From positions 1 through 64,000 of the forward strand of contig JAFSQF010000073.1 of assembly GCA_017446745.1 (NCBI GenBank): a stretch of DNA of 64,000 bases, read 5' to 3'. A program made the position numbers and the translations under genes. Below the pieces are notes generated by a model. The model did no database searches and was not told the origin of the DNA. It worked only from the letters and a program-made list of their open reading frames with translations. Positions within the stretch are counted from its first letter, which is position 1, and every line of letters starts with the position of its first letter. Shown in pieces: positions 1 to 7,770 of this stretch. This DNA comes from Bacteroidales bacterium. Lineage in GTDB: Bacteria; Bacteroidota; Bacteroidia; Bacteroidales; P3.

Positions 1-33
1 AGTCTCTGTTCATATCATTCAGATTATTATATT

Positions 34-849
34 TCAATCAGAACCAAAAGAACTTTCAGAGCTTTCTTTTTGTTCTTTTAGTTCTGATTGGGCCTTGAAC
101 AATTGAGTGTAGTGGACTGGAGGATACGACCGCACAGGTTCATCGAAGCTCTGCGCCTCGCCCTGCTCATCGAAGAGAGAATATTGGTGCGTCTGGTTGA
201 CCAAGAAGTCAAACTGAAAGTCTCGCCGCGCAAACTGCATACTGCCAGCGATGGGAGTCCACTCGCAGAAGGTAATGGGCCGTCCGTCGGCGGTGCGATA
301 GGTCAGTGCGTCGCCGCAGACGATATTCTTCTGCAGCATGTAGCGGAGGGAATGGGTGTATGGGGGTTGAGAGCGCGTCTCTTCGAGACGCATTTCTTCT
401 GACACAGACGACCCCACACTGCGCTCCTTCGTCGCTTGTGCGGGGTTATTGAGATTCAACCTCTCCGAGGTTGTATTTGCCAAGTGGGTCTGCTTCAAGC
501 CTGGATGCTGGGAAAAGACATAATTGAACAGTCGCAGGCGACAAGCCTCTGCATTATCCTCCAACAGCTCAATCCCATAGCACGACCCAACGGCAATAAG
601 GCTTTTAAATTCCCATTCCGTTTGAGACTTAATGTTTTCAATTAAGGAAAGCTTGCGACGCAGGATTTCGATAAGGAAATTGCCGTCGCCGCAGGCGGGC
701 TCGAGGAAGCGACTGTCGAGCCGGAACGACTCATCGCGCACCAAGTCGAGCATAGCGTTCACCTCGCGCGGATTGGTGAACACCTCGCCGTGTTGAGCCA
801 CCCGCTGGCGGCTCTTAATCTGTGATTTTGTGTTTTCGTTGCTGGGCAT
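34..849 (-). CDS. Restriction-methylase-like protein (subunit M type)
   Basis: The protein resembles the short 'restriction endonuclease subunit M' proteins of Bacteroidales. The family-like N-terminus (QIKSRQRVAQHGEVFT) leads into a SAM-binding motif I, FLEPACGDGNFL, then GIELLEDNAEACRLRL and CGDALTYR. I see no NPPY catalytic motif, so methyltransferase activity is doubtful and the protein may be a partner or remnant of a larger system; no HsdR/HsdS gene is nearby. I chose the ATG at 849. The longer reading starts at a GTG (894) that lies inside a large palindrome. About 38 residues (nt 361-474) between motif I and CGDAL are translated from a hairpin-rich repeat element that recurs at 6204-6290. 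The family linker is normally shorter, as I remember it. Family assignment is good; function is uncertain. Confidence 0.72.
   Translation of the reverse strand: MPSNENTKSQIKSRQRVAQHGEVFTNPREVNAMLDLVRDESFRLDSRFLEPACGDGNFLIEILRRKLSLIENIKSQTEWEFKSLIAVGSCYGIELLEDNAEACRLRLFNYVFSQHPGLKQTHLANTTSERLNLNNPAQATKERSVGSSVSEEMRLEETRSQPPYTHSLRYMLQKNIVCGDALTYRTADGRPITFCEWTPIAGSMQFARRDFQFDFLVNQTHQYSLFDEQGEAQSFDEPVRSYPPVHYTQLFKAQSELKEQKESSESSFGSD
361..474 (-). repeat. Hairpin-rich repeat element inserted in frame in the methylase-like gene
   Basis: The segment has two perfect short hairpins at its ends: 457-473 (CAACCTC-tcc-GAGGTTG) and 375-391 (GCGTCTC-ttc-GAGACGC). Between them is a third imperfect stem formed by CCCCACACTGCG (412-423) and CGCTTGTGCGGGG (433-445). 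On the minus strand the core TCAATAACCCCGCACAAGCG and the block GCGCAGTGTGGG recur in the intergenic element at 6204-6290. The element keeps the reading frame open. Confidence 0.7.
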
Positions 850-875
850 AAGAAAATCGTGGAACTTTATCTTAC

Positions 876-987
876 GACTTCTTAGGTGTTCCACGACCTG
901 CCCAGCATGTAAGTAAAGCCCACGATACTCTCGTGAGCGTTTACCGCTTTACTACACTGGGGCTTGATTGTGGAACTTCAAGAAGTC
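876..987. repeat. Large imperfect palindrome upstream of the methylase-like gene
   Basis: Nested inverted repeats share one centre. From outside in they are GACTTCTT (876) / AAGAAGTC (980-987), GTTCCAC (888) / GTGGAAC (970-976), GCCCAG..TGTA / ACACTGGGGC, AGTAAAGC / GCTTTACT and CACGA / TCGTG. Together they could fold into a stem of about 110 bp. It is a candidate MITE-like element, cruciform or strong transcript hairpin. The stretch from 988 to 1188 is AT-rich; I see nothing in it except a possible minus-strand TATTTTTG box at 1144-1151. Confidence 0.65.
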
Positions 988-1188
988 AGTTAGAGCGAAA
1001 ACGCTTTATAATATGTTATTTATCTTCTATTTTTCTGTTTCTATATGTTATTTTTTAGTTATTATTTCGACTTCTATAATACAAATATGTATTTATCACG
1101 TTTTGTTTGAGTTATGACGGTGTCCAAAACTCAATAATCGCTGCAAAAATACAAATTATATTTGAATCAAACGAATCTTATTGTTGAA

Positions 1189-2244
1189 TCAATTCTCCTG
1201 ATAATTCTCCCAGCGCTGGCGGGCGGCTTCCAGGCCTTTGTGCAGCTGGCGTTGTAGGAGTTCTTTGGAGGGGAGTTCGGTCATATACTGCGCCCCTTTG
1301 ATGCCGGATTTGTCGAGTTGCAACAGTTCTATCTGCTCGTCGCCACCTTCGGTGCATAGCAATAGGCCGAGGGGCTGTTCCTCGCCAGCCTCCATTTCGT
1401 GGGCTTCGAGCCAGCGCAGGTACAGCTCCATTTGTCCTTTGTACTGCGCCTTGAATTTGCCGAGTTTCAAATCGATGGCAATCAAGCGGTGCAGCCTGCG
1501 ATGGTAGAAAAGCAAGTCAAGATAGAAGTCCTCGCCGTCGATAATCATCCGCTTCTGCCGCTCGACGAAGGTGAAGCCATTGCCCAACTCCAAAATGAAC
1601 TGTTCCAGATGCGCCACAAGGCTATCCTCAAGACTCTTTTCGCTATACATCCCCTTCAGTCCTGTAAACTCTAAGAAATAAGGGCTTTTGAAGACAAGGT
1701 CCGGGGTGAGGACGTTGTTTTCCCGCAGTTCCGACAGCTCTTGTTTGATCAGTTCGTCTGGTTTCGTCGCAATGGCAGTACGCTCGTAGAGCATACCGTC
1801 AATCTTGGCTTCAAGGGTGCGCTTGCTCCAATGCTCGGCAGCTGCCATGGTCAGATAGAATTCACGTGCCAGTGGATCCTTAATGGGCATAACCATCAGG
1901 AAATGAGACCACGACAATTGTGTCACCAGTGGTGTCACAATCTTTATATCAGGAAATATCGTGGCGAATTGCATCATTCTGCGGATAGTTCGGGGTTCGA
2001 ATCCCTTACTGCCAAATTCCAACTGCAATTGTGTCGACACTGCCGACACAATCCGTTTCCCGTATTCTGCACGCTCGTTGCCAAGCACTTCACGATTGAT
2101 GCGTTCGCCGATATGCCAATACATCAGGGTGAGTTCGGCATTGACGTTGACGGCCACGCGGTTGCGCGCTTGGTTGATTATCTGCCGCAGGTCGTCAACC
2201 AACGGTATAAGATTGTTGTTCTGTATAGTTATGCTGTCTGCCAT
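1189..2244 (-). CDS. PDDEXK nuclease domain protein (YhcG/DUF1016)
   Basis: This is a 351-residue member of the YhcG/DUF1016 family, which is common in defence islands beside restriction-modification genes. Residues about 1-150 are the helical DUF1016 N-terminal domain (LMYWHIGERIN, FEPRTIRRMMQFA, LSWSHFLMVMPIKDPLAREFY). Residues about 185-345 are the PD-(D/E)XK-like nuclease domain, with GEDFYLDLLFYHRRLHRLIAIDLKLGKF supplying the D-x(n)-D-x-K core. The length is normal for the family and the start is an ATG. A TATCTTTG box sits 29 bp upstream on the minus strand. The biological role is unproven; a nuclease linked to restriction or anti-phage defence is the usual proposal. Confidence 0.88.
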   Translation of the reverse strand: MADSITIQNNNLIPLVDDLRQIINQARNRVAVNVNAELTLMYWHIGERINREVLGNERAEYGKRIVSAVSTQLQLEFGSKGFEPRTIRRMMQFATIFPDIKIVTPLVTQLSWSHFLMVMPIKDPLAREFYLTMAAAEHWSKRTLEAKIDGMLYERTAIATKPDELIKQELSELRENNVLTPDLVFKSPYFLEFTGLKGMYSEKSLEDSLVAHLEQFILELGNGFTFVERQKRMIIDGEDFYLDLLFYHRRLHRLIAIDLKLGKFKAQYKGQMELYLRWLEAHEMEAGEEQPLGLLLCTEGGDEQIELLQLDKSGIKGAQYMTELPSKELLQRQLHKGLEAARQRWENYQEN

Positions 2245-2272
2245 TAGATAGTTGATTGCTATTTTTTGTTTG

Positions 2273-2280
2273 CAAAGATA
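2273..2280 (-). promoter_or_regulatory. -7 box of the YhcG-like gene
   Basis: TATCTTTG on the minus strand matches the Bacteroidota -7 consensus TAnnTTTG and lies 29 bp before the ATG at 2244. No convincing TTTG -33 element was found at the usual spacing. Confidence 0.45.
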
Positions 2281-2353
2281 CGAATTATATTTATTTCGGG
2301 CGATAGGTGCGGTTGCGGTTACCTCCGTGAGCCTCCGGATGGCTGAACTCAGA

Positions 2354-3862
2354 TTACATTAGACTCTGTACAAATCGTGCAAAAGCTTCGATGTTTTCTC
2401 CTACACTTGCTTGTTCCAGCGCTTCCATATATTCTTGACGGCGATTCATAGGGACCACAACCCAAGGGTAGCCCGCTGTAACCAACTGACTGTTCATCAC
2501 AAATCGAGCGGTGCGACCATTGCCGTCCATATATGGATGAATATACACGAAGAAGAAATGCCCTAAAATGGCACGCACCAGTGCATTATCCTCATTTGAC
2601 ATCAAGTCCGACAAGGTGCTCATTGCATCCAATACGGCATCTGGATTCAAAGGCGTATGCGTCGAGTTTCGGATATACACCTGACTCCTGCGATATCCTA
2701 ACAAATCCGTCGCTTTCACGATGCCAGCTCTAATGCAAGGCTCGAACAGTTGGAAGTGCCAGTCCTGATGTTTTTTTACATACAACAGCGCTGGTGGCTG
2801 ACACGAAAAGCATTCTGCTACCCCCTTCTCCAGTAGCTCATACGCTTGGTAGTATCCTCTTGCTGCCAACGCGTCTTTGCGTTCCTTGTCCTCCTCGTCT
2901 TTCTCCGGGTCCCAGTTGCCACTTCGGACACGCTCCAGCAACTCTTCAGTAATCTTATACCCCTCAATCGACAAGGAGTTGTAGCTATCTTTCACATACG
3001 TGGCATCCATCATGGATAACACGGATGCAGCATCTTGCTTCACCGACTCGACTTTCACGATTTCCAATACCACTTTCCGCATCTGCATCCACATCAGGCG
3101 GATACGCGCTGCATACGGCGATTCTGCAAATATCTCCATCTTTATATTTTCCTCAAACGGATTCTCTTCCGACACCGTATAACCCACCTGACGCATCATA
3201 CGCAGTATCTCATCCGCCATCTCCTCACGGCCGATGGAGCGCAGCGCGCCAGCCACACGCCCCGCACGGGTAGTGTGTCCCCCATCAATCGCTGCCGACA
3301 CCAATGGCGACACATCCTTCAAGCTGGCCAGACAAGTCCTTGCCTCCATTGCATTGCGCCGATAGTAATCTGGCCCCACCATCAACAGAGCATATTCCAT
3401 TGGATATAACCGAACTCCATAACGAGACTCCTGAACTACATTGGAAGGCAATGTGGCTTTGATGTCCACAATGGATGTTCCAAAAGGCAGTTGAAGCACA
3501 TTGTTCGTTCCGGATTCGCTACGCACGATCAGCCGATTGGGAATCACCGTCTTGCCACTGTAGAAATAGAGCGAAAGTTCTGGCGAAAGACACCATGCCC
3601 CATTGAATTTCTTGTTTAGATAAGCCGTCACAAAACTCCAGTACGACACATACCATACTGTGGAGTCTCCTTCTCTTCCCGGCATTGACGGAATATACCA
3701 ACCCTTGATGACCATTTGCAAATAGCCACTATTCACCAATCGTTCAGTATGAATCCTGCCCAATGTATCAGCCCCATGAATCACCAAATTATCTCCATGA
3801 TTATCTTGAAATACTTTCAGGACTGCCAACGAATCCGCCAATTTTTCCTGTATTGTCGCCAT
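2354..3862 (-). CDS. Fic-domain protein with AbiEi-like N-terminus
   Basis: Fic enzymes transfer AMP or other phosphate-containing groups to target hydroxyls. The Fic motif HPYMDGNGRTAR is complete at residues 442-453, including the catalytic His and the Mg/phosphate-binding residues. SLSIEG at 296-301 matches the inhibitory (S/T)xxxE(G/N) helix motif, placed before the Fic core as in class II Fic proteins, so the enzyme is probably autoinhibited. Residues about 30-65 (RIHTERLVNSGYLQMVIKGWYIP) look like the winged-helix AbiEi-type antitoxin domain, so this could be a regulator fused to a toxin-like enzyme. At 502 residues it is longer than a minimal Fic protein because of this N-terminal half. 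A consensus promoter lies at 4000-4030. Confidence 0.9.
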   Translation of the reverse strand: MATIQEKLADSLAVLKVFQDNHGDNLVIHGADTLGRIHTERLVNSGYLQMVIKGWYIPSMPGREGDSTVWYVSYWSFVTAYLNKKFNGAWCLSPELSLYFYSGKTVIPNRLIVRSESGTNNVLQLPFGTSIVDIKATLPSNVVQESRYGVRLYPMEYALLMVGPDYYRRNAMEARTCLASLKDVSPLVSAAIDGGHTTRAGRVAGALRSIGREEMADEILRMMRQVGYTVSEENPFEENIKMEIFAESPYAARIRLMWMQMRKVVLEIVKVESVKQDAASVLSMMDATYVKDSYNSLSIEGYKITEELLERVRSGNWDPEKDEEDKERKDALAARGYYQAYELLEKGVAECFSCQPPALLYVKKHQDWHFQLFEPCIRAGIVKATDLLGYRRSQVYIRNSTHTPLNPDAVLDAMSTLSDLMSNEDNALVRAILGHFFFVYIHPYMDGNGRTARFVMNSQLVTAGYPWVVVPMNRRQEYMEALEQASVGENIEAFARFVQSLM

Positions 3863-3911
3863 ATTAGTGTTTCTTTTTATGCCAATGCGATTATTATTTC
3901 CTATACTGCCA

Positions 3912-3990
3912 TTAGTTTATTCTGTGTTACTATTATTAGTTTATTTTGTATTATGATTATTAGTATATTTTGTATTACTATTATTAGTTT
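3912..3990. repeat. 24-bp tandem repeat in the Fic gene leader
   Basis: Three full 24-bp units begin at 3912, 3936 and 3960, each starting TTAGTTTATT or TTAGTATATT, and a fourth is partial at 3984. They lie between the predicted transcription start and the Fic start codon, so they would be transcribed in the 5' leader. Confidence 0.75.
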
Positions 3991-3999
3991 TTGTCGTTG

Positions 4000-4030
4000 C
4001 AAAGTTACAAACATTTTCTAATTCAACAAA
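4000..4030 (-). promoter_or_regulatory. Promoter of the Fic gene
   Basis: On the minus strand TTTG (4027-4030) is followed after 19 bp by TAACTTTG (4000-4007). This is an exact match to the Bacteroidota sigma-ABfr consensus TTTG-N19-21-TAnnTTTG. It implies a leader of roughly 130 nt containing the 24-bp tandem repeat. Confidence 0.75.
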
Positions 4031-4100
4031 GTATTATTTTGTCATATTTTTAGTTTATATGTGTTGATTACATTTTACTACTTTTTACTATAATTAGTAA

Positions 4101-4265
4101 AAGAATACAATCCGCCAACAAAATGTGCTGGTAATCGATGATGTGACCACCAGCGGTTCTACCATCAATGAGATTCTTCGCACCCTGCGTATCCTCAACG
4201 AGGATAACGATATCACCATCTTCAGCCTTCTCGGTCGCAAAGACCTTATGGCCGATGCGTACTAA
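4101..4265 (+). pseudogene. C-terminal remnant of a phosphoribosyltransferase
   Basis: An open frame without a start codon reads NVLVIDDVTTSGSTINEIL and continues to a TAA at 4263-4265. VLVIDDVTTSGST is the PRPP-binding loop of type I phosphoribosyltransferases, closest in style to ComF/amidophosphoribosyl proteins. About 50 residues remain, and a stop codon lies immediately upstream in frame at 4098-4100. It reads opposite to its neighbours, so it is probably debris from an insertion or deletion. An intact comF-like gene is present at 47801-48493. Confidence 0.65.
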
Positions 4266-4268
4266 TAT

Positions 4269-4883
4269 TCAATCTTTTTCAATCTCGAAACCTATGCGTA
4301 TGCTATGGTTTTCCGCAGCCTTGGAATACCGTTCTTCGGTCATAATGGGGAGGACGACGGAGAAGCGATGGCCGCCGGGGATGGTGAATGACTGGGCATC
4401 GTAGGGGTCGTAAAACATATTGTCGCGGATGGAATAGAGGATGGTGGAGAATGCGTCGGGGCGCGAATGCGTTAATGTGTCAGTACCGAGGATGTGGAGC
4501 TCAACAAGGTCGTCGCTACCTACTACCTGATTATGAATAAACTCTGGTTTTCCGCCGGTATAGGACAGGCCGCCTCGGTGCAAGGTGATGCTCTTGCCCA
4601 AGGGCACGGTGTCTTCGAGGATGATGAAGGTGTTCTTTACGGGTCGGTCGTCGGCATCCAACAGATTTTCGGAGGGTACGCAGACAATCTTCGCCGTGCC
4701 GTGGTTGCTCGATGCCGTCACCTGCATAGTACTGTCGTGGTCGCCGCCGAAGCTAACCGAATAGTCGACAATGTATTCTATCTTACCCTGGTTATTCCAA
4801 TCGAGGCCCTTTTGGGAAATGCGGTTGCAACCGGCTAATATCGACAATATTATCAAAACCAATATTATAAGTCTGCTTTTCAT
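4269..4883 (-). CDS. Putative lipoprotein
   Basis: This is a 204-residue protein with a lipoprotein signal peptide: a hydrophobic stretch ending in LAGC, with the lipidated Cys at residue 19. The mature part has no domain I recognise. It is rich in beta-forming segments and Asp/Thr, and ends in EIEKD. It lies just downstream (3') of the toxin-antitoxin-like genes and is read in the same direction. The 128-bp gap makes co-transcription uncertain. The function is unknown. Confidence 0.6.
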   Translation of the reverse strand: MKSRLIILVLIILSILAGCNRISQKGLDWNNQGKIEYIVDYSVSFGGDHDSTMQVTASSNHGTAKIVCVPSENLLDADDRPVKNTFIILEDTVPLGKSITLHRGGLSYTGGKPEFIHNQVVGSDDLVELHILGTDTLTHSRPDAFSTILYSIRDNMFYDPYDAQSFTIPGGHRFSVVLPIMTEERYSKAAENHSIRIGFEIEKD

Positions 4884-5011
4884 AAATAATAATAGCCAAC
4901 CTACGGTTCATTTTTTCATCACAGTCTCCTCACTCAAAAGCGGATGATTTGTCATCGCCGCCTGATAGAAGTTTTTTATCTTGGCTCGAACTATCGGGCT
5001 GACAACAACTC

Positions 5012-5251
5012 TCATACCTCAGGGTGATAGTGTTTGTGGATCATCTCCGTCAACTCATCGCGAAACTCATCAAGCGTGATGCACTTCGACAGTTCTTCGT
5101 CCGATATCGTCCTTAATGGCTCGTTTTTCTGTGCTTCAGGATGGGCGAAATTATAGGCCATGTCCCGGATGTAGTCTTCATAATAGCGACGTGTGACATA
5201 TAGATTCTCACCATCAAAGAAATGAGTCGCATTGTTTGAGAACACCTTCAT
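5012..5251 (-). CDS. Small antitoxin-like protein downstream of a RelE/ParE pair
   Basis: With the ATG at 5251 this is a 79-residue protein. The frame is open further upstream (ATG at 5302, GTG at 5371), but those starts overlap the toxin gene. Its C-terminus, ITLDEFRDELTEMIHKHY, resembles the end of the antitoxin-like protein encoded at 5585-5914 (MTLEESERRITEKIRNFY). It may therefore be a second antitoxin or a remnant of one. It follows the toxin stop by 22 bp. No domain is otherwise recognised. Confidence 0.5.
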   Translation of the reverse strand: MKVFSNNATHFFDGENLYVTRRYYEDYIRDMAYNFAHPEAQKNEPLRTISDEELSKCITLDEFRDELTEMIHKHYHPEV

Positions 5252-5273
5252 GCAGAAATATTTAGGAGAAAAA

Positions 5274-5588
5274 CTATCGGTAAAGAGAACAATGCACGGC
5301 ATCGTAAACCCACACATAAGGTTCTCCGTTTTCGTCCGTATGCACCTTGTAGGCAAAGATGAATCCTTCACAAGAGAATTCGTGATACCCTTTTTCTTGC
5401 CAGTCTTTCCGTCGCCTTGCAGCCCGGAACTTGGCGTAGGGGTTGCTTAGCAATTCAATCTCCGCATAAATCTTTCTTTTACGATTGAGTACCGTTTCAA
5501 GACTCAAGGTGTGGACATACTTCTTCAGCGCAGCATCGTAGAATCTGTCAATAGCAGCGTGTACCTTGTCGTCAAGAAAGACTTTCAT
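5274..5588 (-). CDS. Putative RelE/ParE-type toxin
   Basis: This 104-residue basic protein (KFRAARRRKDWQEKGY in the middle) ends in a pattern typical of the RelE/ParE fold: a beta strand GFIFAYKVHTDENGEPYVWVYDAVH. Its ATG overlaps the stop codon of the upstream antitoxin-like gene as ATGA, which suggests translational coupling. Gene order (antitoxin first, toxin second) is the classical one. Family members cleave mRNA on ribosomes (RelE) or inhibit gyrase (ParE); which applies here cannot be told from sequence. Confidence 0.6.
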   Translation of the reverse strand: MKVFLDDKVHAAIDRFYDAALKKYVHTLSLETVLNRKRKIYAEIELLSNPYAKFRAARRRKDWQEKGYHEFSCEGFIFAYKVHTDENGEPYVWVYDAVHCSLYR

Positions 5589-5914
5589 GCGTTGTCCCTG
5601 TAAAAATTGCGAATCTTCTCGGTGATTCTTCGTTCCGATTCCTCCAGCGTCATTCCGTGTTTCAACATCTCCTTCAAGGAAACTACAGGAATCTCTATTT
5701 CTGATAGTGATTTCAGCTCTTCTTCGGGATGATAGTATCGGTAGGCCTCTTCCGATACCAAATCTTCCGGCACATACAAGTCAATATTTCCTATTTCGCT
5801 ATGAGAAACAGGCCTTCTGACGGCTCTCGGCACAGCACCATATACAGCCTCTGGCTCACTGGCCGTAAAAGGATTTGACTTTTCGTCGGCGGGATATTTA
5901 CGTGATTCTTTCAT
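5585..5914 (-). CDS. Putative antitoxin of the RelE/ParE-type pair
   Basis: With the ATG at 5914 the product has 109 residues; a TTG at 5941 would add nine. The first half is polar and probably disordered (KESRKYPADEKSNPFTASEPEAVYG). The second half carries helices (VSLKEMLKHGMTLEESERRITEKIRNFY), as expected for a toxin-wrapping segment. It overlaps the toxin gene by 4 bp. No DNA-binding motif is obvious. The call rests on context and on similarity of its tail to the downstream 79-residue ORF. Confidence 0.5.
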   Translation of the reverse strand: MKESRKYPADEKSNPFTASEPEAVYGAVPRAVRRPVSHSEIGNIDLYVPEDLVSEEAYRYYHPEEELKSLSEIEIPVVSLKEMLKHGMTLEESERRITEKIRNFYRDNA

Positions 5915-6422
5915 AGTTCTTTTAACGGCAATGTGTTCCAATTATTGTATAGGATTCTTTTTTTCTACCTAAATAATTTCAAAGAGCGCTCTAATATATC
6001 TTTTTGCCGAGTCTCTCCTCTCGGTGTGGGTTTGCTCTTCAAGTTTGCAGGCCATTCTCTTTGGTCAGGCAGCCACGATCCGTCGGTGGCCCAACCGCAG
6101 CATTGGCCTATTCCACTGGTCGTGCCATACTTTAGATAATGGCTGATTCTTCCGTCCGTGGCGTGGGGAACGACCTATATGCGTCTGCACGAAGTCGGCA
6201 GATAGTGCCGGAGGCACTGACCTTCAATAACCCCGCACAAGCGTGGGGTCGCGACCGAGGGGAGCAACCCCTTTTAAAGCGCAGTGTGGGTAGACTCTGC
6301 AAACAAAAAGGAAAACACCCAGATATTATCCTGAAATCCATCAACTGTCTGTGTGGAACTTCAAACGTTGGCGGACGGCCACAAACGCGAGAATAAAAAG
6401 TGCTAAGCAAACGTTTTGCCAG
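5915..6422. other. Intergenic stretch with decayed sequence and a repeat copy
   Basis: About 500 bp hold no supported gene. Short ORFs on both strands lack any recognisable motif. The base composition in 6050-6360 looks like decayed coding sequence, but I could not identify it. The only structured part is the hairpin-bearing repeat at 6204-6290. Confidence 0.5.
6204..6290 (+). repeat. Second copy of the hairpin-rich repeat element
   Basis: The element opens with a perfect hairpin (AGTGCC-GGA-GGCACT, 6204-6218). It then has the core TCAATAACCCCGCACAAGCG, a palindromic GGTCGCGACC, a GGGG-agcaa-CCCC hairpin, and closes with GCGCAGTGTGGG. The core and closing block are shared with 361-474 inside the methylase-like gene, while the flanking hairpin sequence differs. 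This is the usual pattern for REP-like mobile repeats whose stems are conserved in structure more than in sequence. Confidence 0.65.
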
Positions 6423-7739
6423 CTATATAAACATCACAAGATATATAGGCATATAAATGATGTTGCTATCTCTGCGTGAGGAGCCCTCGTTGCATAATAC
6501 CATTGCTGACCTTATCCTGTAGTCTGGATTGTTGACGAAACGGTCGAGGGAGCGATGCATGGAATAGTCCTTGCCGGATTTCACCTCGAGAGGCAGTACA
6601 GAAAGGTTGTCGTAGTCGTCTATCAGGAAGTCCACCTCTCCTTTCTGCTTGTTATCGTAGTAAAAAAGAGTATGCCCGTGAGCCAGCAACTCGGTGGCGA
6701 CAACAGTCTCGTAAACGGCTCCCAGATTCATGCCGAGATTGTCGTCCTTGATAGCGGTGACATTGTTTCTGAATAAAATATACGACAGCAACCCCACATC
6801 ATTGAGATAAAGTTTCAAAAGGTTCTTCTTGGCGGAGCTAATCAACGGAAAAGTCGGATTGGAGATGGCTCGGACGTCGAGCGCGACACCGGAACTGACA
6901 AGATATTCTATATCATCCTCATAGTCGCGCGCAGCCTTGCCTCGCTTATTCTCAACCTCGTTGAAACGCAACCTCTTCTTGTGGTTTTCCATGTTCGATG
7001 GAATCATATCGTATATGCGTCGAATATGCAGTTTTTCCGCCATACTGTATTGCGATGCATCCTCTCGGTAAAGGTTATAAATCTCTTCGTGAATCTTACG
7101 GACACGATATATGTTCTGTGTATCAAGATAGCTATTCACCGCTTGCGGCAAGCCTCCGACCAACAGAAAGGTCTTGAACAGGTCTATCAGACGACGGTGC
7201 AGGCCATCATCAATACTCTCGCAATTCTTGAATCTTATCCTCATAGAGTCAACGACCTCGTCACCAATACCATTTGCCCAAAGGAATTCTTCGAAGTCGA
7301 GGGGGTACATATGCTCTGTTTGTATTCGTCCGCCGGGGATGGAGAGGGTCTTGTGCATGGTGACACCCAGCAGCGAGCCGCTGACTATGTAGGTAAATCT
7401 GTCGTCATCGCACAAGAACTTCAATAAAGTAAGCAGCTGAGGGTATGCCTGTATCTCGTCAAGGAAAACCAAAGTATTATCTTTAGACCCCAACTTCCGC
7501 CCAGCAATGGCACTTAGTCTGACATAAAAATCTTCCACTCCTTTCACATCGGCAAATACACGGGCACCATCCCTGTCATCAATCATATTGATCTCGACAA
7601 AATTTTGAAATGCAGCACGCCCCTCGTGACGGATAATATACGATTTACCAACCTGACGCGCACCATCAATGATGAGGACCTTTCTTCTATCAGAGTTAAA
7701 ATATTCTTTTATGGTATGTTGTATCTTTCTTTTCAGCAT
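6423..7739 (-). CDS. AAA+ family ATPase with DUF4143 C-terminal domain
   Basis: This 438-residue protein belongs to the widespread archaeal/bacterial ATPase family with a C-terminal DUF4143 domain. Walker A is GARQVGKS at residues 26-33, Walker B is LVFLDEIQ at 90-97, and sensor-like VSGSLLGV follows. The C-terminal third has LLKLYLNDVGLLSYIL and then a nuclease-like EVDFLIDDYDNLSVLPLEVKSG, typical of DUF4143. The biological role is not known; members often sit in accessory regions and have been suggested to act in defence or DNA transactions. The gene stands alone and is preceded by a 32-bp tandem repeat whose gene-proximal end carries a -7 box. Confidence 0.9.
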   Translation of the reverse strand: MLKRKIQHTIKEYFNSDRRKVLIIDGARQVGKSYIIRHEGRAAFQNFVEINMIDDRDGARVFADVKGVEDFYVRLSAIAGRKLGSKDNTLVFLDEIQAYPQLLTLLKFLCDDDRFTYIVSGSLLGVTMHKTLSIPGGRIQTEHMYPLDFEEFLWANGIGDEVVDSMRIRFKNCESIDDGLHRRLIDLFKTFLLVGGLPQAVNSYLDTQNIYRVRKIHEEIYNLYREDASQYSMAEKLHIRRIYDMIPSNMENHKKRLRFNEVENKRGKAARDYEDDIEYLVSSGVALDVRAISNPTFPLISSAKKNLLKLYLNDVGLLSYILFRNNVTAIKDDNLGMNLGAVYETVVATELLAHGHTLFYYDNKQKGEVDFLIDDYDNLSVLPLEVKSGKDYSMHRSLDRFVNNPDYRIRSAMVLCNEGSSRRDSNIIYMPIYLVMFI

Positions 7740-7762
7740 AATACATCAGTATTTTCACGCAG

Positions 7763-7770
7763 CAAAAATA
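7763..7770 (-). promoter_or_regulatory. -7 box of the DUF4143 ATPase gene
   Basis: TATTTTTG on the minus strand fits TAnnTTTG and lies 23 bp before the ATG at 7739. A TTG 18 bp upstream lies inside the first repeat unit and may serve as the -33 element. Confidence 0.45.

Noticed and set aside
3716..4021. Plus-strand ORF of 101 residues upstream of the Fic gene
   Set aside because: Its second half is the 24-bp tandem repeat (IISLFCIMIIS) and the first half is antisense to the Fic gene.
6139..6396. ORF of 85 residues between the antitoxin-like gene and the ATPase gene
   Set aside because: Its middle part is the translated repeat element (NNPAQAW) and the rest has no motif; I treat the region as decayed sequence.
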